NCBI GenBank assembly: GCA_011065225.1
Contig: JAAKFC010000004.1
Span: 1 to 25,110, forward strand
DNA: 25,110 bases
Direction: 5' to 3'
From: Chlamydiota bacterium
GTDB taxonomy: Bacteria; Chlamydiota; Chlamydiia; Chlamydiales; Rhabdochlamydiaceae
Below the pieces are notes generated by a model. That model saw nothing but the letters and a program-made list of their open reading frames with translations. It had not been told where the DNA came from and ran no database searches. Of this stretch, positions 13,158 through 20,033 are shown piece after piece. Every line of letters begins with the position of its first letter. Position 1 is the first letter of the stretch. Made by a program: the position numbers and the translations under genes.

Positions 13158-14740
13158 TTCTTGGCACGTGATGAGAAATATTCTTCGAAAGTCCCGTCGA
13201 AGTGAGTGATGCCATCTTCTTCAAAAGCAATGATTTTCTTGGAGCCGTGATTGATGAGATCGCGGTCATGGCTGGAGAAGATGACCGTTCCCTTGTATTC
13301 TTGCAAAGCCCATCCCAGTGCAGAAACTGCTTCCAAATCGAGATGATTATTCGGCTCATCGAGAATGAGGACGCTGTAATTGCAGAGCATCAGTCCTCCC
13401 ATGATGAGGCGGGCCGTCTCACCACCAGAGAGATGACCGAGTTGCTTGAAAGCATCATCTCCTCCAAAGAGCATCTTGCCGAGGATACTGCGGATGTCCT
13501 GATCATAGACCCCTGGGCGCCTAGATTTGAGCCAATCAAAAATGGTCATGGTGCTCGACTTGTCAATGATATCTGCGTGATTTTGAGGAAAATATCCGAT
13601 GCTGACCTGATGACCTACATCAATCTTACCGCTATCTTGCTCAAATACCCCGGCGAGCATTTTGAGTAAGGTAGTTTTCCCGCGGCCATTATTCCCAATG
13701 ATGACAATCTTATCGCCTCGGACAATGTCAAAGGAAAAGCCACTAATGACTTCTGGTCCATCGTAGGATTTATGGATTTCATCGATCCGAAAAACCATTT
13801 GTCCAGAAGGTTTTTCAGGGGGATAAAAGCGGATGTATGGGCGTTGGATATTCGATTTTTTTAGATCGGTTGGCTGCAGGCGCTCGATTTCGCGCATGCG
13901 TGACTGCACTTGCGAAGCGCGCGTTCCCGCTCCAAATTTCGCGACAAATTCTCGAAGTTGCGCAATTTTCTTTTCTTTGGCTTTATTTGCATGCTCAGCG
14001 CTTTCGCGCACTGAAGTTTTTGCGATCACCATTTCATCATAATTGCCAGGATAGAGAATAATCGTCTCATAGTCGATGTCAGCAATATGCGTAGTGACTG
14101 CATTGAGGAAATGGCGGTCGTGGCTGACTACAATGAGAGTCCCATTGTAATTGTGCAAAAAGTTTTCGAGCCAGGTAATCGATTCAAGGTCGAGGTGATT
14201 GGTAGGCTCATCGAGAATCAGCGCAGGAGGATCACCAAAAAGAGCTTGGCAAAGCATCACTCGGAATTGAATATCAGTGGGGATGACATGCATCTTTTCA
14301 TGCCACATCTCTTTGGAGATACCCATGCCCTCCAAGAGCATCTCGGCATCCGACTCAGCAGTATAACCCTCTTCTTCACCAACAATTTCTTCGAGTTCAG
14401 CGAGACGCATACCCACCTCGTCGGTCATCTCCTCTTCATAGAGACGATCCCGCTCAGCAAGCGTATCCCACAATCGTTTATTGCCCATGATGACCGTATC
14501 GATCACCTTTTCATCTGCAAAATCCTCAATGTTTTGCTTCAAAAAACCCACTTTTCTAGGAAGCTGTACAGAACCAGAAGTAGACTCTTCAATCCCCATG
14601 ATGATCCTCAGAAGAGTCGATTTGCCCGCGCCATTTGGACCCGTGAGTCCATATCGGCATCCCTCATTGAATGAAACCGTGACATCTTCAAAAAGAAGAC
14701 GTGTACCCATTTTTTTAGTAATAGAATTTAGAGTAATCAT
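13148..14740 (-). CDS. ybiT: ABC-F ATPase, YbiT type
   Basis: A 530-residue soluble tandem ATPase of the ABC-F family, the same length as E. coli YbiT. ABC-F proteins act on ribosomes, modulating the E site and early elongation; they are not transporters. NBD1 has Walker A 'GPNGAGKST' (34-42) and 'LILDEPTNHLD'. Its signature is degenerate ('VIPTDIQFRVMLCQALF' where LSGG is expected), which is also a feature of E. coli YbiT (APGWKLRVLL). The charged linker is followed by NBD2 with 'GNNGRGKTT', an intact 'LSGGE', and a Walker B region reading DEPNNHLD, with Asn464 replacing the usual Thr. It is divergent from xerC, as in Chlamydia. The start ATG lies 11 bases after a TATGAT box with no Shine-Dalgarno. 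Confidence 0.93.
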   Translation of the reverse strand: MITLNSITKKMGTRLLFEDVTVSFNEGCRYGLTGPNGAGKSTLLRIIMGIEESTSGSVQLPRKVGFLKQNIEDFADEKVIDTVIMGNKRLWDTLAERDRLYEEEMTDEVGMRLAELEEIVGEEEGYTAESDAEMLLEGMGISKEMWHEKMHVIPTDIQFRVMLCQALFGDPPALILDEPTNHLDLESITWLENFLHNYNGTLIVVSHDRHFLNAVTTHIADIDYETIILYPGNYDEMVIAKTSVRESAEHANKAKEKKIAQLREFVAKFGAGTRASQVQSRMREIERLQPTDLKKSNIQRPYIRFYPPEKPSGQMVFRIDEIHKSYDGPEVISGFSFDIVRGDKIVIIGNNGRGKTTLLKMLAGVFEQDSGKIDVGHQVSIGYFPQNHADIIDKSSTMTIFDWLKSRRPGVYDQDIRSILGKMLFGGDDAFKQLGHLSGGETARLIMGGLMLCNYSVLILDEPNNHLDLEAVSALGWALQEYKGTVIFSSHDRDLINHGSKKIIAFEEDGITHFDGTFEEYFSSRAKNLS

Positions 14741-14751
14741 ATAATGAAGTT

Positions 14752-14780
14752 ATCATACCATAAAAGGAGCCCTATGACAA
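14752..14780 (-). promoter_or_regulatory. Candidate promoter of ybiT overlapping the xerC start
   Basis: Minus strand TTGTCA (14780-14775), an exact 17-bp spacer, TATGAT (14757-14752). The -35 box lies in the first codons of xerC. Predicted initiation near 14745 leaves about 5 bases before the ybiT ATG. On the plus strand, TATAAT (14740-14745) could serve xerC, so the two control regions would overlap completely. Confidence 0.5.
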
Positions 14781-15703
14781 GAGCGTTTGAAGAGGCGACA
14801 AAAGACTTTTTTCACTACCTCGAGACAATCAAAAATGCCTCAGTGCATACCTTGCGTAACTATGGCAATGATCTCAAATCTTTTAAAAACTTTATTACAC
14901 AAGAAAAGATACAGATCACAGCTCTTGATGAGATCAATAAAAGAGTCATTAGGGAATTTTTGGCTCATCTCAATTTCGAAAAAGCAGCGAAACGGACTCT
15001 TTTGCGGCGCCTGGCATGTCTTCGCTCCTTTTTCAAATACTGCAAGCGCGAGCAGAAAATCACCCACAATCCGATGGAAGAAATCGACACTCCCAAGCTT
15101 GAAAAGACCCTTCCCCAGTCACTTTCCTATGAGCAAATTGAGCGGCTTCTTTCTCAGCCCGATACAAATACTTATCTCGGTTTTCGCGATCGGTGCATCA
15201 TGGAATTGCTCTATAGTTCCGGGCTTCGCATCAGCGAACTTGCAAATCTTAGTAGAAAAGATTTTGACAAAACCAATCAATGCATGCGTGTACTTGGGAA
15301 AGGAAAAAAAGAGCGAATCGTGCCGATTACTGCGTCAGCTGGCAAGTGGATCCAGGATTATCTTGATCACCCTGAGAGAGAAGCAAATGGCAAACAGCAC
15401 CGGGCTCAAATAGACAAAGAGGTCATTTTTTTGAACAAATGGGGCAATCAAATCACAGTACGTTCTCTCGACAGAAACTTTTCGAAATATTTGCTTGCAA
15501 GTGGTCTTTCTGCAAGTGTGACACCTCATACGATCCGTCATACTATTGCAACCCATTGGCTAGAAAACGGGATGGATCTCAAGACGATTCAAGTATTGCT
15601 AGGCCATAGTTCGCTGGTGACAACTACGATCTATACAAGAGTCTCTTCTCGGCTCAAGCGAGAAGTGTATGACAAAGCACATCCGATGGCAAAAAATAAT
15701 TAA
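14774..15703 (+). CDS. xerC: Site-specific tyrosine recombinase XerC
   Basis: The start at ATG 14774 (309 residues) is preferred because AAAAGGAG (14762-14769) precedes it; an upstream ATG at 14744 would add 10 residues that lie in the promoter zone. XerC resolves chromosome dimers at dif with XerD. The N-terminal SAM-like domain (about 5-95) is followed by the catalytic domain with Arg152 in 'GLRISEL', the 'GKGKKERIVPI' beta-hairpin Lys region, His252 and Arg255 in 'HTIRH', His278 in 'LGHSS', and nucleophile Tyr287 in 'IYTRV'. All six catalytic positions are accounted for. No attachment site or integron structure adjoins it, and the position next to ybiT matches the chlamydial housekeeping XerC. 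Confidence 0.95.
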   Translation: MTRAFEEATKDFFHYLETIKNASVHTLRNYGNDLKSFKNFITQEKIQITALDEINKRVIREFLAHLNFEKAAKRTLLRRLACLRSFFKYCKREQKITHNPMEEIDTPKLEKTLPQSLSYEQIERLLSQPDTNTYLGFRDRCIMELLYSSGLRISELANLSRKDFDKTNQCMRVLGKGKKERIVPITASAGKWIQDYLDHPEREANGKQHRAQIDKEVIFLNKWGNQITVRSLDRNFSKYLLASGLSASVTPHTIRHTIATHWLENGMDLKTIQVLLGHSSLVTTTIYTRVSSRLKREVYDKAHPMAKNN

Positions 15704-15780
15704 TTTGAAGATATCATAACATATCTAAGAATAAAAAAACGAATAATTTTTATTTGGAGTTGGGTTTTTTAAAAGATGTC

Positions 15781-15807
15781 AAAAAAAAACTTATTACAGT
15801 TGATAAG
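15781..15807 (-). terminator. Probable intrinsic terminator of rnpB
   Basis: Reading the minus strand just after the rnpB end: CTTAT, an 8-base loop, ATAAG (15807-15790), then nine T (15789-15781). The stem is short and AT-rich, but the T-tract and position fit. Confidence 0.5.
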
Positions 15808-15813
15808 AAAAAG

Positions 15814-16150
15814 AGGGAAAGCACATAAGCCGGATTCTGTCGTGGGCAATCATTCCTCTAGGGCGACTGTTACCAGTTGCCTCAAGCGATCGGTGCCACT
15901 CGTCGTGCTGGAAACACTATAGCGAGTGTGCTTCTTGCTTCAGATGGGGTTTACAACGCCTTCTAGTTACCTGGAAGGGGACAGTTCTTAAAACTGTCAT
16001 TTTCAGCCTATTGCTCAAGTGAGCACGGGTTGTTTTCTGTTGCACTTTCCGTAGCCTTACGGCCCCCAGCGTTTCGCTGGCATCTCTCCTTGCGAAGTCC
16101 GGACTTTCCTCTGCTGCGCGTGGCGCAGCAGCGATTGCCTGGCTTTCCCT
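15814..16150 (-). ncRNA. rnpB: RNase P RNA (bacterial type A)
   Basis: The catalytic RNA that removes 5' leaders of tRNA precursors. The ends are fixed by a 9-bp P1 helix: AGGGAAAGC at 15814-15822 pairs with GCTTTCCCT at 16142-16150. On the minus strand it contains the universally conserved GAGGAAAGTCCGGAC (5' P4 and CR I region) after a CTGCTGCG/CGCAGCAG P3 hairpin, GGTAACAG, and ACAGAATCCGGCTTAT (3' P4 and CR V) near the 3' end. At 337 nt it is a compact type A RNA. In the segment before GCTTGAG, where E. coli has GGGTAGG with the CCA-binding GGU, this RNA reads GGCACCGATC with no GGU. The 5' end is only 8 bases from the stop codon of the upstream gene; a TAATAT box spaced for a -10 lies there. 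Confidence 0.95.
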
Positions 16151-16158
16151 AAAAAATA

Positions 16159-16926
16159 TTAAGTTGTGGCTGCGCGTCTTCGGCGGCGCTTAGGCGCAAC
16201 TGGAGTTCCCTCGAGGGCTTCAGCTTCTTCCCAGTAGTGGATCCGCGAACAATGTTCGCAGAAAACGAGGTTTTCTCCTTTGCGGACGATATTTTCATGC
16301 TGAGCGGTTAGCGCAATGTGGCAGCCGCTGCAGGTGCGGTTTTCAATGGGGACAACGACGCGGTCTTTTTTGTTGCGCAGTAGCCTATCGTAGATCCGTA
16401 AAGTATCAGGATCGGCGGTGGTAGCAAGAGCATCACGTCCATTTTTGAGGCGGGTGCCTTCTTCGTTGATCATGGTAATGCTTGATTGAATCTCTTTTTC
16501 AAGGGCAATGCTACTCTCTTCGGAAGTTTTGAGACTCTCGCTGATTTTTTCGAGAAGCTCCTTTTCGATGCCTTTGCGGTCAACGAGATCAGAAACTTTT
16601 TGCTCAACAGTGATGCGCTCGCGTTCGGCACTGGTCATCTCTTGCGTTAGGGCATTGAACTCTTCCACTTTTTTGATCTGAGTTTGGCGTCCTTCGAGTT
16701 CTTTGAGCCTTTTAGAAATTTCTTCAATGCGTGTTTCATAAACAGCGATTTGCTTGGAGAGCTCTTCCACTTCGAATTTTTTTTCCTTCACCTGGGCATG
16801 AAGATCAGCGCGCAAATCTTCGATTTGCTTGAGTTCTTTTTGGCGCTCTCGCTTGATTCGCATGAGACGAATCATCTTCATATCAAATTCTTGAATCTCA
16901 ATAATGGGTGTTAAGATCTCTTGCAT
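16159..16926 (-). CDS. cdsZ: Coiled-coil zinc-ribbon protein, CdsZ (CT398)-like
   Basis: A 255-residue protein from ATG 16926, chosen over the longer form at 16965 because AGAGGA lies 8 bases before it and a TTGAAA-17/18-TATCCT promoter overlaps the longer start. Residues about 5-170 form an almost continuous charged heptad-type coiled coil, probably an antiparallel hairpin. A C4 zinc ribbon follows: Cys199, Cys202 (CSGC) and Cys223, Cys226 (CEHC), then a basic tail (KRRRRR). This is the architecture of DUF164/C4-type zinc-ribbon proteins. In Chlamydia the homologue CT398 (CdsZ) is reported to bind sigma-54 and type III secretion components, so a linking role in transcription or secretion is plausible. 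The function here is inferred from the family. rnpB follows after 8 bases. Confidence 0.85.
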   Translation of the reverse strand: MQEILTPIIEIQEFDMKMIRLMRIKRERQKELKQIEDLRADLHAQVKEKKFEVEELSKQIAVYETRIEEISKRLKELEGRQTQIKKVEEFNALTQEMTSAERERITVEQKVSDLVDRKGIEKELLEKISESLKTSEESSIALEKEIQSSITMINEEGTRLKNGRDALATTADPDTLRIYDRLLRNKKDRVVVPIENRTCSGCHIALTAQHENIVRKGENLVFCEHCSRIHYWEEAEALEGTPVAPKRRRRRAATT

Positions 16927-16952
16927 ATCAAAATTCCTCTGGTGTAGGCATA

Positions 16953-16982
16953 AGGATACCTTCATTGAGCATTATTTTTCAA
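16953..16982 (-). promoter_or_regulatory. Promoter of the cdsZ-like gene
   Basis: Minus strand TTGAAA (16982-16977), an 18-bp spacer, TATCCT (16958-16953). Predicted initiation near 16946 gives a 20-base leader that includes AGAGGA before ATG 16926. Confidence 0.5.
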
Positions 16983-17043
16983 GGGGCGCGAAGAAAAAGA
17001 CTTGCGGATTTTGCCCTAAATAAGGGAAATTGAAAGGGATTTA

Positions 17044-17088
17044 ATGCTTGGAGGTGGATCTTCACAACACTCACTATGGGCTATCTAG
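17044..17088 (+). other. Possible upstream leader ORF overlapping the glyA start
   Basis: A 14-codon frame (MLGGGSSQHSLWAI) starts 8 bases after an AAAGGGA ribosome-binding-like site and ends 13 bases inside glyA in another frame. glyA itself has its best Shine-Dalgarno-like sequence (GGAGGTGG, 17050-17057) about 19 bases upstream, too far for direct use. Leader translation could therefore feed glyA by reinitiation. Speculative. Confidence 0.2.
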
Positions 17089-18557
17089 AAAAATATTTTC
17101 AAAAATTTCCTGAGGAAAAGCGGAGCAAAGCTGCAATTGCTTATCTTGCAGCACTCGATCATATCGGAGAGCAGCATCCGGATGTGGTACGGGCAATTGT
17201 TAAGGAGCTGCAAGATCAAAGAAAATATTTAAAACTCATTGCTTCTGAAAATTATTCCTCATTGGCTGTGCAGCTGGCAATGGGCAATCTGTTGACGGAC
17301 AAGTATGCAGAGGGGTATCCCCACCGGAGATTTTATGCTGGTTGCGAAAATGTTGATACAGTCGAAGATCTGGCTGTAAATGAGCTTAAGGCGATTTTTC
17401 GGTGTGATCATGCATACGTTCAACCGCATTCTGGAGCAGATGCGAATTTAGTGGCAATTTGGGCATTTCTCACGGTCCGTTTTGAAAATAAGGAAATCCA
17501 GCGACTCGGCAAAAAGTCAGTGGATGAGCTGACAGCGGAAGAATACGAGCATGTGCGCAAGATTCTTGTCTCACAAAAGATGATGGGGATGGGGCTTGGA
17601 TCAGGTGGGCATTTGACACATGGTTATCGGCGCAATATTTCAAGTAAAATTTTGCAAGCGGTAGCTTATGAGGTCGATCCGAAAACAGGTTTGCTGGATT
17701 ACGCAGCCCTCGAAGAGCAGGTGAAAAGAGAAAAGCCGGCTCTTTTAATTGTTGGATATTCGGCCTATCCACGGCTGATCAATTTTGCCAAGATGCGTGA
17801 GATTGCCGATTGTGTGGGGGCGGTCATGATGACGGATATGGCTCACTTTGCGGGACTCGTGGCTGGTAAAGTTTTTCAGGGGGATTATGACCCGGTTCCG
17901 TTTTCGCATATAGTCACTTCGACGACACATAAGACGTTGCGTGGACCGCGTGGTGGGTTTATCCTGTGCCAGGAAGAATTTAAAGAAACAGTCGACAAAG
18001 GATGTCCTCTTGTTTTAGGTGGCCCGCTTCCACATGTGATGGCGGCTAAAGCGGTGGCTTTTAAGGAAGCAAATACGCCTGAATTTCAAAAATATTCTCA
18101 TCAGATTGTGGCCAATGCAAATGCTCTGGCTGATGCGCTTATTTCCAATGGCGCTCGTGTACTCACGAATGGAACAGACAACCATTTGATTGTTTTTGAT
18201 GTCTCGGGCTCTTTTGGGCTCACAGGGCTTCAAGCAGAACGGGCACTTAGAGAAGCTGGGCTTACAGTGAATCGCAATGCGATTCCTTTTGATCCAAATG
18301 GAGCATGGTATGCTTCGGGTGTGCGCATTGGAACGCCGGCGATCACAACACGTGGGATGCGAGAGGCTGAAATGCGCCAAATCGGTTTGATGATTGTCGA
18401 TCTCTTGAAAGGCTCTAAGCCAGCCTTTTCGGAAAAGTTGCAAGGAAAGGGCCGAGCAAAGGTCGATATCGATCCTCAAGTGCTTAGTCGTGTGCAAATA
18501 CAAGTGAAAGATTTGTTAAGTAACTTCCCACTTTATCCAGAAGTATTCATTGAATAA
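17076..18557 (+). CDS. glyA: Serine hydroxymethyltransferase
   Basis: A 493-residue PLP enzyme converting serine and tetrahydrofolate to glycine and methylene-THF, the main one-carbon source. The signatures are 'ASENYSS' (56-62), 'DKYAEGYPHRRFYAGCENVD' (75-94), 'HSGADAN' (118-124), 'SGGHLTHG' (176-183), and PLP-binding Lys286 in 'THKTLRGPRGG'. It is much longer than the usual 415-420 residues: an N-terminal extension of about 25 residues and an insertion at about 132-172, both characteristic of chlamydial GlyA as I recall it. Chlamydial GlyA has been shown to racemise alanine, compensating for the missing Alr. ATG 17076 is the only reasonable in-frame start, although the Shine-Dalgarno-like GGAGGTGG is about 19 bases away. 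It is followed by clpP and dapF, the conserved chlamydial order. Confidence 0.97.
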   Translation: MGYLEKYFQKFPEEKRSKAAIAYLAALDHIGEQHPDVVRAIVKELQDQRKYLKLIASENYSSLAVQLAMGNLLTDKYAEGYPHRRFYAGCENVDTVEDLAVNELKAIFRCDHAYVQPHSGADANLVAIWAFLTVRFENKEIQRLGKKSVDELTAEEYEHVRKILVSQKMMGMGLGSGGHLTHGYRRNISSKILQAVAYEVDPKTGLLDYAALEEQVKREKPALLIVGYSAYPRLINFAKMREIADCVGAVMMTDMAHFAGLVAGKVFQGDYDPVPFSHIVTSTTHKTLRGPRGGFILCQEEFKETVDKGCPLVLGGPLPHVMAAKAVAFKEANTPEFQKYSHQIVANANALADALISNGARVLTNGTDNHLIVFDVSGSFGLTGLQAERALREAGLTVNRNAIPFDPNGAWYASGVRIGTPAITTRGMREAEMRQIGLMIVDLLKGSKPAFSEKLQGKGRAKVDIDPQVLSRVQIQVKDLLSNFPLYPEVFIE

Positions 18558-18578
18558 TTTTGTCCTTGGAGCGATAAT
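18550..18578 (+). promoter_or_regulatory. Promoter of clpP
   Basis: TTGAAT (18550-18555), an exact 17-bp spacer, GATAAT (18573-18578). The -35 overlaps the glyA stop codon. Predicted initiation near 18585 lies just before the AAGGAG ribosome-binding site. Confidence 0.55.
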
Positions 18579-18608
18579 GGACAAGAGAACTATAAGGAGA
18601 TGCATCAT

Positions 18609-19199
18609 ATGCCAGAAGAAAATCAGGGGAAACGAGTTAGTTCAGTAGAAGATCGAATTGAGGAAGCTCTTCTCAAGTCACGCCGGATTTTCTTTTCCGA
18701 TGCGGTTGATGAGAAGTCCACCAACGATGCCATCCGCAAGCTTTGGTATCTTGAAATGCAAGAGCCAGGCAAGCCCATTCTTTTTGTGATCAATTCTCCG
18801 GGAGGGGCGGTGGATTGTGGTTTTGCGATTTGGGATCAAGTCAAGATGATCTCTTCTCCTGTCACGACACTCGTGACGGGACTCGCTGCTTCCATGGGCT
18901 CTGTACTCAGTCTGTGTGCTGCGCCGGGACGTCGTTTTGCAACAAAGCATGCTCGGATTATGATCCACCAGCCCAGAATCATGGGGCTGATTCAAGGGCA
19001 AGCGACAGATCTTGAAATTCAAGCGAAAGAGATTTTGAAGACACGCAAACTGATTGTCGATATTTATGTCGAGGCCACAGGGAAAGATCAGGCGACGATC
19101 GAAAGGGCGATCGACCGCGATACTTGGATGTCGGCTGAAGAAGCTCTCGAGTATGGGTTACTCGACAAGGTGGTCGAGTCCTTTGCGGATGTTGCATAA
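18609..19199 (+). CDS. clpP: ATP-dependent Clp protease proteolytic subunit
   Basis: The start at ATG 18609 (196 residues) is chosen because AAGGAG (18594-18599) is 9 bases upstream; the ATG at 18600 would abut the Shine-Dalgarno. It is a serine peptidase subunit of the tetradecameric Clp barrel, which degrades substrates unfolded by ClpX or ClpC. The catalytic triad is complete: Ser95 in 'GLAASMGS', His120 in 'MIHQP', Asp171 in 'DRDTWMSAEEA'. Chlamydiae carry two clpP genes; this one sits between glyA and dapF, the position of the paralogue called ClpP1 (CT431) in C. trachomatis. The second copy and the ATPases are not in the window. ClpP1 of Chlamydia works with ClpP2 rather than alone, so a heteromeric complex is likely here too. 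Confidence 0.95.
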   Translation: MPEENQGKRVSSVEDRIEEALLKSRRIFFSDAVDEKSTNDAIRKLWYLEMQEPGKPILFVINSPGGAVDCGFAIWDQVKMISSPVTTLVTGLAASMGSVLSLCAAPGRRFATKHARIMIHQPRIMGLIQGQATDLEIQAKEILKTRKLIVDIYVEATGKDQATIERAIDRDTWMSAEEALEYGLLDKVVESFADVA

Positions 19200-19218
19200 G
19201 ACAATTTCGGCAAAAAAG

Positions 19219-19268
19219 ACCAATTTCAAACTGGCGAAAGTGACTTTTGCAAGCGGCCTCAAATTGGT
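19219..19268 (+). promoter_or_regulatory. Hairpin overlapping the dapF ribosome-binding region
   Basis: ACCAATTT (19219-19226) can pair perfectly with AAATTGGT (19261-19268), with a further short GCGAAA/TTTTGC stem inside. The right arm covers most of GGTGGA, the only Shine-Dalgarno-like sequence before the dapF ATG at 19272. Folding could limit dapF translation. Confidence 0.4.
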
Positions 19269-19271
19269 GGA

Positions 19272-20033
19272 ATGAATTTGCCAACGTTCTCTAAATATCA
19301 TGGTGCGGGGAATGATTTTATCCTCATTGAGGATTTTGAAAAAACTTTCTCGCATACTCTTGTCAAACAACTTTGCGATCGGCGCCTAGGAATAGGAGCC
19401 GATGGGCTCATTCTTGCTCAGCCTTCTTCTATTGCCGACTATGAAATGGTCTATTTCAATGCCGATGGTTCGCGCGCTGGTATGTGTGGAAATGGCCTGC
19501 GCTGTTTTGTCCATTTTCTTCAGGATCAGGGGTATGTAAAGCCGCTTTACAAAATTGAAGTGGCCGGGAAAGTCTTGACTGTTAAATGTCAGGGATCGAA
19601 AATTCTTACCCTTCTACCACTACCAAAGGTCTTAGAGTGGGGAGTCGAACTCTTATCGCGCACAGTTTATGTGGTAGATGTTGGTGTGCCCCATGTGGTG
19701 GTTTTTGCAAATGGGAGGGTGAATGTGTTACAAGAAGGCGGGGAGATGCGCCATCATGAGAAGCTGCAGCCAGAAGGAGCAAACGTGAATTTTGTGTGGA
19801 AAGTGCACAAAGGCTGTATTCGCATCCGCACTTATGAGCGGGGTGTGGAAAACGAGACTTTGGCTTGCGGGACAGGGGCCGCTGCAGTGGCTTTTGTAGC
19901 ACATCGTTTAGGAGAGTGCAAAAATGAAATGGAGGTAGTGACTCGCTCAGGCGAAATATTGGAAGTTTGTATTGGAAAAGAAATTGCAATTACAGGGCCA
20001 TCGGTGAAGGTATTTGATGCACATTTTTTCTAA
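19272..20033 (+). CDS. dapF: Diaminopimelate epimerase
   Basis: A 253-residue cofactor-free epimerase converting LL- to meso-diaminopimelate for peptidoglycan. The two catalytic cysteines are in their usual settings: Cys72 in 'GMCGNGLRC' and Cys199 in 'LACGTGAAA'. The N-terminal 'KYHGAGNDFILI' (8-19) and 'GIGADGLILA' (40-49) are family signatures. The C-terminal half is slightly shorter than in E. coli (274 residues). In C. trachomatis DapF has been reported to act also as a glutamate racemase, standing in for the missing MurI; the same may hold here. It lies 72 bases after clpP with a possible hairpin over its ribosome-binding site, and overlaps the SNF2 gene by 17 bases, so these two are co-transcribed. 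Confidence 0.95.
   Translation: MNLPTFSKYHGAGNDFILIEDFEKTFSHTLVKQLCDRRLGIGADGLILAQPSSIADYEMVYFNADGSRAGMCGNGLRCFVHFLQDQGYVKPLYKIEVAGKVLTVKCQGSKILTLLPLPKVLEWGVELLSRTVYVVDVGVPHVVVFANGRVNVLQEGGEMRHHEKLQPEGANVNFVWKVHKGCIRIRTYERGVENETLACGTGAAAVAFVAHRLGECKNEMEVVTRSGEILEVCIGKEIAITGPSVKVFDAHFF

Noticed and set aside
14744..15703. XerC read as a mobile-element integrase
   Set aside because: Length, motifs and position beside ybiT match the chromosomal XerC of chlamydiae; no att site, cargo or tRNA end is adjacent.
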